Assembly (NCBI RefSeq): GCF_001591145.1
Contig: NZ_BCUF01000009.1
Span: 62,001-126,000, forward strand
Length of the DNA stretch: 64,000 nucleotides
Origin: Vibrio harveyi NBRC 15634 = ATCC 14126 = KCTC 12724
Lineage (GTDB): Bacteria; Pseudomonadota; Gammaproteobacteria; Enterobacterales; Vibrionaceae
Reading direction: 5' to 3'
Part shown: in pieces, positions 34,056 through 44,438 of the stretch
Numbering within the stretch: position 1 is the first letter of the stretch
How the letters are laid out: each line of letters begins with the position of its first letter
Translations under genes and position numbers: made by a program
The notes under the pieces: generated by a model
The model's input: the letters and a program-made list of their open reading frames with translations, nothing else
Database searches by the model: none
Told to the model about the DNA's origin: nothing

Positions 34056-35405
34056 CTATGTATAGTCAGAGCGATTTAAACCAAACTTCTGCATCTTTTG
34101 GTTGAGGGTTCGGCGCGGTAAATCTAGCTCGACCATCACATCCGTAATTCGTCCTTGATGTCGAACTAGCGAGTCATGCAGCACTTTACGTTCAAAGTTG
34201 TGTAGCTGAATCGCCAATGGAACGCCTGCTTGTGTCTCTTCGGTTGTAGAAGATGGTCGACTGGAGAGAATTTCCATCACGGAGACGGTTTCATCCAGTG
34301 CAAAACGCATCGCGACATTCCTCAGCTCACGCACGTTACCGGGCCAAGCGTAAGCAAGAATGGCTTTTCTATCGGCTTCACTCAGCGGACGACTCCCTGG
34401 ATTACTTTTCAGAGCAAAGTGTTCGAACAAGATCAACGCGTCTTCTTCTCGCTCACGTAGTGGTGGCAAATAGATCTGCGCCACATTGAGGCGGTAGTAC
34501 AAATCCTGACGAAACTCGCCATGATCATTGAGATCTTCTTTCGCAGCGGCGATCACTCTCAAATCAACCGAGATCTGCTGATTACCCCCAACGCGCTCAA
34601 CCGTATGTTCCTGTAATGAACGTAAGACTTTCACCTGCATCGACAGTGGCATACTCTCGATTTCATCAAAGAATAAGGTGCCTTTATCCGCGTATTCCAA
34701 TTTACCAATGCGCTTTTTACCCGCCCCGGTAAATGCCCCTGCTTCGTGCCCAAACAGCTCACTTTCAAACAGGTTCTCAGGAATAGCACCACAGTTGATT
34801 GGCACAAAATGATGGGGGCTGCGTTGGCTTTCATTGTGCAAACTGGTCGCTACCAGCTCTTTACCACAACCTGTTTCACCGTAAATAATCACGTTAGTAT
34901 CAATGCGTGCTAACTTGGCAACTTGTTCTCTAAGCTGTTGCATCACTCGGCTTCGCCCAATCAGCACTTCTTCTAAGCCGCTAACGCTAGATAGATACTC
35001 TTGGCGATCTTGAGTAGACGTTTGTGCGCGATAGCTCTCTACCGCTTCGGTCACTCGTTGGGATAAGCGCTCAGGTTGAAAAGGTTTCTCGATAAAATCG
35101 AACGCACCGTTTTGTAATGCGCCTACCGCCATATCAACGTCACCATGTCCGGTGATCAAGATAATCGGCGTTGGAATGTGATTGGCAATCAGGCTTTCTA
35201 GTATCGACAAACCATCGGTGTCCGGCAGGCGAACATCACTGACAATCGCATCAAATTCTTGGCTAAGAATGGCGGCTTTGCCCTCCTCCCCCAAACTGAA
35301 CGCGGTCACGTCGAACCCCGCCAGTTGCAGCCATTGACTGGTAGCTTGGCGAACAATGTCATCGTCTTCGATAAGTGCAATTTTAGGGGAGTCGTTAAAA
35401 GCCAT
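34056..35405 (-). CDS. DctD-like sigma-54 response regulator
   Basis: A 449-aa enhancer-binding protein: receiver domain (1-125) with phospho-acceptor D57 (VSDVRLPD), AAA+ domain (about 145-370) with Walker A GETGCGKE, the sigma-54 contact loop GAFTGA and Walker B TLFFDEIE, and a Fis-type helix-turn-helix at the end (RITDVMVELDLPRRTLNQKM). It is divergent from a DctB-like kinase gene (172 bp between starts). The only sigma-54 promoter I found nearby drives the TAXI-TRAP-lhgO operon 2.1 kb away, so this is its most likely target. Confidence 0.92.
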   Translation of the reverse strand: MAFNDSPKIALIEDDDIVRQATSQWLQLAGFDVTAFSLGEEGKAAILSQEFDAIVSDVRLPDTDGLSILESLIANHIPTPIILITGHGDVDMAVGALQNGAFDFIEKPFQPERLSQRVTEAVESYRAQTSTQDRQEYLSSVSGLEEVLIGRSRVMQQLREQVAKLARIDTNVIIYGETGCGKELVATSLHNESQRSPHHFVPINCGAIPENLFESELFGHEAGAFTGAGKKRIGKLEYADKGTLFFDEIESMPLSMQVKVLRSLQEHTVERVGGNQQISVDLRVIAAAKEDLNDHGEFRQDLYYRLNVAQIYLPPLREREEDALILFEHFALKSNPGSRPLSEADRKAILAYAWPGNVRELRNVAMRFALDETVSVMEILSSRPSSTTEETQAGVPLAIQLHNFERKVLHDSLVRHQGRITDVMVELDLPRRTLNQKMQKFGLNRSDYT

Positions 35406-35577
35406 ACGTTACTGCCATAGGGTGAAAAAGAAATCGCTCTTTGTTAACGGTAGCAAAAACCACTGAGGAGAAAAGGAGCTAGATCTCACTTCTTGCTTAC
35501 AAGTCTTTAACATCCAACCAGTTAGGCGCACTCTTTAATGACTGTCGATGAGAACGCACTAGCTGAATGGAGTCAGT

Positions 35578-37638
35578 ATGCAGCGCAAAAGGAATGGCAA
35601 AACATGGCTTGTGGTCGCAATTGCGGCAGTGCTGATGTTGTCTTGCTATAGCGCCAGTAGAGAGGTCGCCCGTCAGTGGTTGAGCGTGCAAACTCAAACC
35701 GAAGCTCAACAAAAACTGCTCGACTATATTGGTGAAGTTCGCCGTGCACTTAAACGCTTCTACCATCTGCCTTACCTTGTTACCAACAATCCAGAAACCA
35801 TCGCGTTTGTGAAAGGAAACCGAACTTATTACGAGCCATTGCAAACCCAGCTGACTCAACTCGATAAAGCTGCCAATACAGAAGGGTGGTTAATCCTGTC
35901 TAACTCTGGCGAAGTATTGGTATCGAGTTTGATCGAAGAGCGCTTTAGCCTGTCTGACCGAAAAGCCATTGTGGAACAAATTCACAATCAAGGCGGCGGT
36001 GTTTCCTTGGTGAACAAAACCAAAGGTTCGAGCCCGTTGTATTATCTTGCTGCCCCTATCTACGACGGTCTGGATATCGCAGGCATTGTGGTGGTGCAAA
36101 TCAACCTCAGCCTGTTGACCGAACAGACCATTACTAGCCAAGACATCATTACGTTGCAAAATCGCCAACAACGCTTTTTCCTATCGAGTAGCTCGCTTTA
36201 TAACGCTGACTGGTTTAACGAACCGAGAAACACCGTTCAGTTAGAAACGAAACGCTTGTACGACAACACCAATATCAGTGTGTGGACGCTCAACCAACAA
36301 CGTTATTTTGCGCACACCGTTAAATTGGATGATTTGAATTGGTACGTAAGCTACCTCACCCCTTCTAAGCCGATTCAACAAACCATAAACGTGATTGGTT
36401 GGAGCGTAGCTGCGCTGCTCTTATTGGTTGTATTACTCGTCATCATTGGTCTACAACGTCGCCAAAAGCACATCAACCAACAGCGAATTCAAGCCCTGTT
36501 GGAAGAGTCCCAACGCCGCTTGAAACAGATGATCAATAAGACCCACGTAGGTTTGCTATTGATTGATGAACAAGGACAACTGTTCGATCTCAACCCAATG
36601 GCAAAGCGCTTGTTCTGTTTGCCAGAAAGCGTCAATCGACACGCTTTTGCTTGGGAATTATTCGACGCAGGTAATCCCAATTCCACCACACTTAAGTTAC
36701 TAAAGGACTTGCCTAAACATAAAGAGCTCGCAGAGATCAGCACGGTTGAAACCATTGCCAGACGCAGTGACGGTAGCGTCTTCCCTGTACTGTTCTCGCT
36801 GACCAGTTTCCCTTGGCATGGTGAGCAGTATTTCCTTGCAACAATCATCGACATCACTAAGCGGAAAAAAGCTGAGCAATCGCTGCAACAAGTAAACCAA
36901 GAGCTGGCGCAGCGGGTAGAAGAGCGTACTCAAGCGCTAAAAGAAGCGCAAAGCCAGTTGATTGAATCGAGCAAAATGGCCGCTTTGGGTCGCATGTCGA
37001 GCGCGATCACTCATGAACTCAATCAGCCACTAACAGGCTTGCGTACCCTGCTCACCACAAACGAACTGTTGGCAGAACGTGGCGAAACGGAGATGATGAA
37101 AGCCAACAATGTTTTGGTACAGAAGCTGATTGATCGCATGGCAAGCATGACCAGTCAGCTAAAGACGTTCGCCTACAACAAACCAGAAAGCTTACAGGCA
37201 ATTTCTCTCACCTCTGCACTCGAAGATACTTTGCGAGTGTACCAATCCCAATTAGAGAACGTGGACGTACGTGTGCGCGTTCCTCATGACTTACCTAACA
37301 TCATGGGTGAAGAACAACGGCTTCTGCAGGTCCTTGGCAACCTTGTGTCGAATGCATTGGATGCAATGGACCAAACCGCCAATCCACAGCTGAATTTGAT
37401 CGTCACCCCAACCGACAATCAAGTAGAGCTCACGGTAAGTGATAATGGCTGCGGCGTCTCGGATAAAATGCTTGAATCCATGTTCGAACCATTCCAAACC
37501 TCAAAGAAAATTGGTAAGGGATTAGGACTGGGATTAGCGATCACCGCTAATAATATGCGCGATATGAACGGGCAAATTATCGTGAATAAAAATGAACAAA
37601 ATGGGCTGATTTTCACTTTATTGTTCAAGTCAGCGTGA
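35578..37638 (+). CDS. DctB-like membrane sensor histidine kinase
   Basis: A 686-aa kinase. Membrane helices at about 10-25 and 265-290 bracket a periplasmic double-PAS/dCache sensor of the DctB kind. A cytoplasmic PAS domain (about 310-440) follows, then a coiled coil, the HisKA box AITHELNQPLTG with the phospho-histidine, and a HATPase domain with N, G1 and G2 boxes (NLVSNALDAMD, DNGCGVSD, GKGLGLGLAI). By analogy it senses the same organic acid that the TRAP system imports and phosphorylates the divergent DctD-like regulator. GGAG lies 5 bases before the ATG. Confidence 0.9.
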   Translation: MQRKRNGKTWLVVAIAAVLMLSCYSASREVARQWLSVQTQTEAQQKLLDYIGEVRRALKRFYHLPYLVTNNPETIAFVKGNRTYYEPLQTQLTQLDKAANTEGWLILSNSGEVLVSSLIEERFSLSDRKAIVEQIHNQGGGVSLVNKTKGSSPLYYLAAPIYDGLDIAGIVVVQINLSLLTEQTITSQDIITLQNRQQRFFLSSSSLYNADWFNEPRNTVQLETKRLYDNTNISVWTLNQQRYFAHTVKLDDLNWYVSYLTPSKPIQQTINVIGWSVAALLLLVVLLVIIGLQRRQKHINQQRIQALLEESQRRLKQMINKTHVGLLLIDEQGQLFDLNPMAKRLFCLPESVNRHAFAWELFDAGNPNSTTLKLLKDLPKHKELAEISTVETIARRSDGSVFPVLFSLTSFPWHGEQYFLATIIDITKRKKAEQSLQQVNQELAQRVEERTQALKEAQSQLIESSKMAALGRMSSAITHELNQPLTGLRTLLTTNELLAERGETEMMKANNVLVQKLIDRMASMTSQLKTFAYNKPESLQAISLTSALEDTLRVYQSQLENVDVRVRVPHDLPNIMGEEQRLLQVLGNLVSNALDAMDQTANPQLNLIVTPTDNQVELTVSDNGCGVSDKMLESMFEPFQTSKKIGKGLGLGLAITANNMRDMNGQIIVNKNEQNGLIFTLLFKSA

Positions 37639-37772
37639 TTTTGGATCGATTACAAAACCACCGTTAGAACTAAGCATCCCCGTCGTTTGAGAAAAACACG
37701 ATCTCGATACAAGAATCCCTCCTTGACCTACACTATTCTCGAACACAGAAAACATACACTTCAAAACGATAA

Positions 37773-39176
<1,404 letters not shown>

Positions 39177-39224
39177 GCTTATTATCTAGATACAAAGTGC
39201 ATGTTTATTTAGATATAAAACAGC

Positions 39225-39248
39225 AAAGCCCTGCAAACGCAGGGCTTT
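39225..39248. terminator. Bidirectional terminator between bglA-like gene and phoX
   Basis: A 10-bp stem AAAGCCCTGC / GCAGGGCTTT with loop AAAC. Confidence 0.88.
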
Positions 39249-39279
39249 TCTTATTCCCAATTTCAATTCAGTCACATGA

Positions 39280-41316
39280 CTAAACGCCAATTTCACCACC
39301 GTCTTCACGGCGAATAACCACCGTTGCGGCACGTGGGCGCAGTTTCATACCCGCAGGTGTTTCTTCCGCGGCATTGTCGCTGTAAGGCCAGTTACCCGGA
39401 TGCTGAATGTTCACGAACAAGGACTTGTAATCTGGGCTAATGGTAAAGCCCGTCACTTCACAGCCGTTAGGGCCAACAAAGAAACGCTTCAGCTCAGCTT
39501 GGTTTTCTGCACCAATCACCTCTTGCGTACCGTTTTCATCCGTCAGTTTTGAAGGTACGACAGCAAGCATTTGGTCATTGGTGTAAGACGTCACTTCATC
39601 TGCGCCGTTATCCGTTTGAATCCACAGGATGCCACGAGGATCAAACGCCAATCCATCTGGGCTCGCAAATTGATTCAGTTCTGTCAGGCTGGAACGGTTA
39701 GTGTCCGCATCGCCGTTAGCAGGAGCTCCAAACACGAAGATATCCCAAATAAAGTCTGTCGCCGCTTCCCCTTCATCCCAACGGATTACGTGACCAAACT
39801 TGTTGTTCAAACGTGGGTTCGCAGGGTTGGTCTCATCCGTACGTTTGGTGTTATTCGTCAGCGTTAGATAAACCGAGCCTGTGAATGGGTCAACAGTACA
39901 CCACTCAGGGCGGTCCATTGGCGTCGCACCGACAAGATCCGCCGCACCTGCTGTGTTAAGAATAATTTCAGCCAACGAGTTAAAGTTGTCTGCCAATGTG
40001 CCACCAGAGACTGTCGCGCTGTCTAGTGTCAGTGGTAACCAAGTACCAGAACTGTCTTCATTAAAGCGCGCCACATATAGTGTGCCTTCATCCATGTACT
40101 TATCGCCAGTGACCAAACGGTTTGTCGGATTTGCATCTGCTGGGTCCCATGCTGCTGCCGACTCAAATTTGTATAAGTACTCGAAGCGAGAATCATGACC
40201 TGAGTAAAACACCACAGGTTTGCCTTCTTCAAGTTTACCGAACGTACAGCCTTCATGGCGGAAACGACCTAGTGCAGTACGCTTCTTCGCACGCGAGTTT
40301 TGCGTGTATGGGTCGATTTCAACAATGTAACCATGACCATTCGCTTCGTTACGGTAATCGTCCAATGCGCTTGCTCCGGTTGGTTCAACGTTAAATCGTG
40401 TAAACTCATCCAAACGCTCTTCAGCATTACCAGCCAACGTTTCCCAAAGATAACGAGTTCGCTCATCATCAACACCAATACGATCTTGTTCTTCAGTACG
40501 AACACCAGCATTAACGAAATAGCCCGGCCAGTTTTCTTCACACGTTAGGTAAGTGCCCCAAGGCGTAAAACCATTACCGCAGTTGTTTAATGTGCCACGT
40601 GCTTGGCTACCATCTTGCGAAAAGCGCGTAACAGTCAGGTCTGTATTTGCCACGGGGCCCGAGAGATCCATCACTGTCGCACCAGTATAACGGCGGTTTA
40701 GTGGATCGGTATCAACCAGTTTCCACATGTTGTCTTCAAGCTGAACGCGAACCACAGAGACACCGTGGGCGTTAATTTCTTTACGTACTTCATCGACGAT
40801 AGTGCGCACACCACCCACAACAGTAGGACCACTTGGGTGCAATGCTGAGGTATCAATGTATTCATGGTTAATACACAGTAATCCATCGGTGTCACTGTCG
40901 TTTAGTGAGAAGAAATGCATACCGTCATGGTGCATACCAAGCGCATTAAGCTGATCGGCACTCGTGTTGCTGCCATCGTCTTTCCAAGCATTACCTTGTG
41001 CATTTAAAGGCGTCCCCCAAGGCACCAACACTTGTGCGACGTAACCTTGCGGAATCGAAACAGCATCTGTCAGTGAGCCAGGAATCGAATCAAAATTGAG
41101 GACTGCACTTGAAACGCCAGAGCCGTTCCCCGCCGAAGTGCCCGAGCTAGAGGAGTTGCACCCAGAGAGACCAAATGCACCAAAAGCGGTCATTGCACCG
41201 ACCCCCAAACCACCTTTCAGGATACTGCGTCGAGATAGGCTCGCTTCCAGTACTTCTTCAAAAGGCTTGTTATTACTCTGGTTGTAACGCGTCGTGTCGA
41301 AGGTTTCCTTACTCAT
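39280..41316 (-). CDS. phoX: PhoX-family alkaline phosphatase
   Basis: A 678-aa exported protein. The twin-arginine signal SRRSILKGG (about 28-36) is followed by a hydrophobic segment and a lipobox-like LSGC, so it is sent folded through Tat and may be lipid-anchored. The body is a PhoX/DUF839 beta-propeller with INHEY, TPWGTYLTCEENWPGYF, GRFRHEGC and FASPDGLAFDPRG. PhoX enzymes use calcium and iron to release phosphate from esters. The upstream region has only one CTGTCAC half-site of a Pho box, so PhoB control is not secured. Confidence 0.9.
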   Translation of the reverse strand: MSKETFDTTRYNQSNNKPFEEVLEASLSRRSILKGGLGVGAMTAFGAFGLSGCNSSSSGTSAGNGSGVSSAVLNFDSIPGSLTDAVSIPQGYVAQVLVPWGTPLNAQGNAWKDDGSNTSADQLNALGMHHDGMHFFSLNDSDTDGLLCINHEYIDTSALHPSGPTVVGGVRTIVDEVRKEINAHGVSVVRVQLEDNMWKLVDTDPLNRRYTGATVMDLSGPVANTDLTVTRFSQDGSQARGTLNNCGNGFTPWGTYLTCEENWPGYFVNAGVRTEEQDRIGVDDERTRYLWETLAGNAEERLDEFTRFNVEPTGASALDDYRNEANGHGYIVEIDPYTQNSRAKKRTALGRFRHEGCTFGKLEEGKPVVFYSGHDSRFEYLYKFESAAAWDPADANPTNRLVTGDKYMDEGTLYVARFNEDSSGTWLPLTLDSATVSGGTLADNFNSLAEIILNTAGAADLVGATPMDRPEWCTVDPFTGSVYLTLTNNTKRTDETNPANPRLNNKFGHVIRWDEGEAATDFIWDIFVFGAPANGDADTNRSSLTELNQFASPDGLAFDPRGILWIQTDNGADEVTSYTNDQMLAVVPSKLTDENGTQEVIGAENQAELKRFFVGPNGCEVTGFTISPDYKSLFVNIQHPGNWPYSDNAAEETPAGMKLRPRAATVVIRREDGGEIGV

Positions 41317-41571
41317 GGTGTTGCTTTCCCAGTGTTAGGTTGAATTATAGGTTTGTATACCCAAGTGACTTCAAGATGCAGGATTCAGAGCGTTGTCATT
41401 GAGCGAGAGGAAGTTTGGAAGAGAAAAGTGACAGAACTAGTCTATCTTTATGAACTTTGTGTTTAGAAAATGTTATAAAACACACATCTATTCTATGTAC
41501 TCCCGATTTTGCTTGGGCTAAGCCAGATTTGGGGGTATAAGGTGTACTCAAATCATCCACGAGAGATAATC

Positions 41572-41910
41572 ATGAAACTAGATAAAATCGATAACAAAAA
41601 TCGTCGTCTGCGTAAAAAGCTATTCCTAGGTGAATTCGCAATCCTAGGTTTTGAAATCAGCTGTGAAACAGACATCAACGACTTCGACCGTTACGATGCA
41701 TTCGTAGATGAGTTTATCGACTACATTGATGGTCTAGATCTGTGCTTCGGCGGCGGCGGTCTAGAACTGTTTGAAGGTTTCCTATGTTCAACTGAGCGCT
41801 ACGGCAGCGCGACAGAAGAACAAAAAGCACAAGTTGTCGCTTGGCTAGAAGCTCGCCCAGAAGTAAGCAGCGCGAAAGCGGGCGAACTGGTTGACGCAAA
41901 CTACCTGTAA
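41572..41910 (+). CDS. YggL family (DUF469) 50S ribosome-binding protein
   Basis: A 112-aa acidic protein with the YggL pattern: RRLRKKLFLGEFAILGFEIS followed by DLCFGGGGLELFEGFL. E. coli YggL binds the large ribosomal subunit, with an effect on assembly or translation that is not fully defined. GAGAG precedes the ATG at 41572; in-frame codons upstream of it have no ribosome site. It is a single gene with its own terminator. Confidence 0.85.
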   Translation: MKLDKIDNKNRRLRKKLFLGEFAILGFEISCETDINDFDRYDAFVDEFIDYIDGLDLCFGGGGLELFEGFLCSTERYGSATEEQKAQVVAWLEARPEVSSAKAGELVDANYL

Positions 41911-41955
41911 TTGCAGAGTCACTCTGTAATAAACAGAGTTGAGCAAGTAATGAGA

Positions 41956-41981
41956 AAGCTGGTCCTCGGACTGGCTTTTTT
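41956..41981 (+). terminator. Terminator of the yggL-like gene
   Basis: A 10-bp stem AAGCTGGTCC / GGACTGGCTT with two G-T pairs and a 2-base loop, followed by T6. Confidence 0.8.
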
Positions 41982-42143
41982 GCGTTTAGAAGCCGTGAAT
42001 TTCTGAAGTACTGAGAACCGGAAGCGCGAACCGCTTTGATGGCTTGGAACCGTTAGTCTTTGGGAGTATTTTGGTATTTGGGGATACGTAGATATCTGGA
42101 AAATATGGTGAGCGAGAAATAATGGCAGTTTTAGATAATTTTA

Positions 42144-42185
42144 GAGCTGGCATTTTATGGAAGCTTATCCGTCCATTGCCAGCTC
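42144..42185. repeat. Long inverted repeat downstream of the 28-codon ORF
   Basis: GAGCTGGCA (42144-42152) and TGCCAGCTC (42177-42185) are exact reverse complements, with an inner ATGG/CCAT pair. It lies 20 bp beyond the stop codon of the 28-codon ORF on the minus strand. A U-run is missing, so it may be an RNA end-protecting stem rather than an intrinsic terminator. Confidence 0.5.
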
Positions 42186-42205
42186 AGTGTCACGAGTGTG
42201 GTTAA

Positions 42206-42292
42206 CTATGCTTTTTTGCTAGCGTCAGTTTTTGTGTCTTTCCAGTATTGGATACGTACACGATGCAACTGTGCTTTTCTCATCTTTTTCAT
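42206..42292 (-). CDS. 28-codon basic small protein, CRP-controlled
   Basis: An ORF reading MKKMRKAQLHRVRIQYWKDT and ending in KKA, strongly basic and without a membrane segment. GAGGGAG lies 6 bases before the ATG, one of the best ribosome sites in the window. Its promoter carries a CRP site at the class II distance. From memory, V. cholerae has a CRP-controlled dual-function RNA, VcdRP, that encodes a 29-aa protein; this locus has the same layout, but I cannot confirm sequence homology. The untranslated parts (about 60 nt before, about 60 nt after) could act as a base-pairing RNA. Confidence 0.65.
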   Translation of the reverse strand: MKKMRKAQLHRVRIQYWKDTKTDASKKA

Positions 42293-42360
42293 AGCAATCT
42301 CCCTCATCTATATAGGTAGCGCTCATCATGAGCTTATTGTCTAAGGTTGTTTTCCCCTCC

Positions 42361-42403
42361 AATCTATCGGGGAACGAATAAATTAACCGTGATTGATTTC
42401 ACA
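42361..42403 (-). promoter_or_regulatory. Class II CRP promoter of the 28-codon ORF
   Basis: On the minus strand TGTGA-AATCAA-TCACG (42388-42403) matches the CRP consensus in 9 of 10 positions. The -10 box TAGATT (42361-42366) predicts a start near 42354, and the CRP site is then centred at -41.5. There is no good -35 box. Confidence 0.6.
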
Positions 42404-42616
42404 ACATAATGACAAAACACGCCATGTTGCAGTCAATTTTTGAACAGTTCGACTGTGTTTTATCGTATGGCAAAGGTTAACCTATCCACTGAATATGACA
42501 GATTAATGGCAATCAAGTTCCCTATTCCATCTGTCATTGAATCTTAATAATGATTCTCGAATAGCCTAGCAATTAATATACCAGTTACGCATAACGATAC
42601 CACGCATGTGCTCAAG

Positions 42617-43483
42617 CTAAGGTTGGATTCGCTGCTGGTAATGTTGTCGGTAGTCTCGCGGAGTCAGCCCCTTGTAGGTTTTAAAATGGCGATTAAACAA
42701 AGCTTGATTGCGATACCCTACTCGCTCAAACACAATGCCAATGGGCAACTCAGTTGATTGCAGCAAGTCGGCGGCATGGTTAATACGCAGTTTCATCAAG
42801 CGTTGGCTAAAGGGTTCTTTAAAGTGCTTTTTAAACAGACGAGTCACCGCACTTTCACTCAGCGATAAATCATTAGCGAGATCGGCAAGTGTTATCTTGC
42901 GAGCGAAGTGTTGTTCTAGATACGCGCTCACCTTAGCAACACGCTCTCTTTCTTGTTGCTCATGTTCGCTCATCGAGAGATAAGAATGTGTCATCAGTGT
43001 TTTGGCTGCTTCATCATGCGCAAGTAACGAAAGTACATGAATAAAGCGAGCTAGTTGCTCCATCGCAGGTACTTTCATCAACTCATGAAGAAGCCCCACA
43101 ACTTGTTGAGCAGTTCGCTCAGAGAACACTACTCCTTTATTTGCTGCCTTGAGCAACGGATCGAGCTTGCGCAGTTCCGTGCAATAAAACATCAGATTGG
43201 CAATCCACTCACGCTTAAACCAAATTACATGGGTTTCACAGTTATTTTCTACCAACGTGGAATGAATAGAATGAGGAACACCCGGCGCAATCAATAACAT
43301 TTGATTGTGGGTCACTTCCAACTCGTGATGACCAATGTGCAGAGTTCCAGAAAAGTGTCGATGAATGACCAACTCGTACACATCATCATGAAAATGGAAG
43401 TCATACTCCTTTTTAGGCTCATCAATACGACGATAGCGCCAAGAAAAGCCAGGTCTCTGCGGTACTTTTTCGATGTGCGCCAT
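42617..43483 (-). CDS. AraC-family transcriptional regulator
   Basis: A 288-aa regulator: an N-terminal cupin sensor (about 10-150, YDFHFHDDVYELVIHRHFSGTL with metal-like histidines and APGVPHSIHS) and a C-terminal pair of helix-turn-helix motifs (about 185-285, KITLADLANDLSLSESAVTRLFKKHFKEPF and IGIVFERVGYRNQALFNRHFK). The signal could be a sugar or other small ligand; no target operon is adjacent. The small 81-aa protein gene lies divergently 166 bp away. Confidence 0.88.
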   Translation of the reverse strand: MAHIEKVPQRPGFSWRYRRIDEPKKEYDFHFHDDVYELVIHRHFSGTLHIGHHELEVTHNQMLLIAPGVPHSIHSTLVENNCETHVIWFKREWIANLMFYCTELRKLDPLLKAANKGVVFSERTAQQVVGLLHELMKVPAMEQLARFIHVLSLLAHDEAAKTLMTHSYLSMSEHEQQERERVAKVSAYLEQHFARKITLADLANDLSLSESAVTRLFKKHFKEPFSQRLMKLRINHAADLLQSTELPIGIVFERVGYRNQALFNRHFKTYKGLTPRDYRQHYQQRIQP

Positions 43484-43649
43484 TTGTCACTCCACAAGAT
43501 AGTATTGTTATACGCGCAAATAATATCAGTATTACCGACACATTCTTTACTACGCCTCAATAGTATTGATATTGAGCGGTATACTATCAACTTAACTCTG
43601 TCACGTTCCTTATCCTTGCGTTGAAAAGAAGGCTAACCAAGGAGCTGTT

Positions 43650-43895
43650 ATGAGTAATTTCAAAACTAAGCTGCGTCAGATCATGCAGAAAACTCGTGAT
43701 GAATGGGCAATATTTGCAGTAAAAGAGATGGGAATTTCATCCGACACTGTCGCTAAATCTTATGGCTACAACTCGAGTTGTGATCTTGAGCAAACTCTTA
43801 AACAAGACGAAAAAGACACCGATTCGTACATTCGCTCGACACCTTGTGCGAGATCTCTCACAAGCGATGTAAGTAAAAAGACCATTTTTGACTAA
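43650..43895 (+). CDS. Uncharacterised 81-aa protein
   Basis: I do not recognise it. The N-terminal 45 residues look helical and soluble (TKLRQIMQKTRDEWAIFAVKEMG, then SKSYGYN-like turns), while the C-terminal part is polar and disordered with two cysteines. AAGGAG stands 6 bases before the ATG, so translation is likely. It is divergent from the AraC regulator and precedes the CsrB RNA by 127 bp. Confidence 0.55.
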   Translation: MSNFKTKLRQIMQKTRDEWAIFAVKEMGISSDTVAKSYGYNSSCDLEQTLKQDEKDTDSYIRSTPCARSLTSDVSKKTIFD

Positions 43896-43987
43896 GAACA
43901 AATCAACCAATAAACCTAACTAATTGAAAATTATTAATTATCCTTTTTTAAGCAATATTCGCTGCCAAAGTTTTTTTACCTAGCTGA

Positions 43988-44016
43988 TTGAGAGTAATCA
44001 GCAAAACAACAATACT
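43988..44016 (+). promoter_or_regulatory. Promoter of the CsrB-family RNA
   Basis: TTGAGA (43988-43993), a 17-base spacer and AATACT (44011-44016), with the RNA 5' end GTCGAC 7 bases later. An inverted repeat CTGATT / AATCAG overlaps the -35 box. I did not find the TGTAAG-N6-CTTACA site expected for VarA/GacA control. Confidence 0.7.
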
Positions 44017-44022
44017 AAACAT

Positions 44023-44315
44023 GTCGACAGGATGTTGGCGGGAACAGGAAAAAAGCCTAAAGGATTGGGTATCTTCAGGATGAAGATTTGGTAGCTTAGG
44101 ATGAGTTATCAGCAAGGATGTAGTTAAGCTCTAGGATAGAGTTCGCCCGTCAGGATGATAGGCAAGAATGGACACCGCTAGGAAGGCGATGAACAAGGAA
44201 CTCGGTTAAAGGACTTAGCCACAATCAAGGATAGATGCAGGGAGCACCTATTAGTAGCCGGATTGCTGCGAAAAAGAATAAGCCCCGTCTGGGAAACCAG
44301 GCGGGGTTTTATTTT
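44023..44315 (+). ncRNA. csrB: CsrB-family CsrA-sequestering small RNA
   Basis: A 293-nt RNA with about 16 GGA motifs, many as AGGATG in short hairpin loops, the binding sites for CsrA dimers. The 5' end GTCGACAGGATG nearly equals that of E. coli CsrB (GTCGACAGGGAG). The segment before the terminator (CAGGGAGCACC, then AGTAGCCGGATTGCTGCGAAA) also follows the E. coli 3' region. It ends in a 10-bp terminator CCCCGTCTGG / CCAGGCGGGG followed by TTTTATTTT. Vibrio has several such RNAs (CsrB, C, D) that relieve CsrA repression under VarS/VarA control; which one this is cannot be told. Confidence 0.9.
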
Positions 44316-44438
44316 GCCCGTCATTTATGCTCCTCTCTACGTTCGGTCTTGCATCATGCTATTATTTCAGCAATTTCTTTAGCAGATTCATTCTCTGATA
44401 GACGCTTTCTTTAATAAACATCGAGCAAACGACGCCCT

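Noticed and set aside
41317..41480. Pho box upstream of phoX
   Set aside because: Only one CTGTCAC half-site is present; the expected direct repeat 11 bp away is missing.
43988..44315. Repeated AGGATG units as a CRISPR-like or tandem repeat array
   Set aside because: Spacing is irregular, and the ends and terminator identify a CsrB-type RNA.
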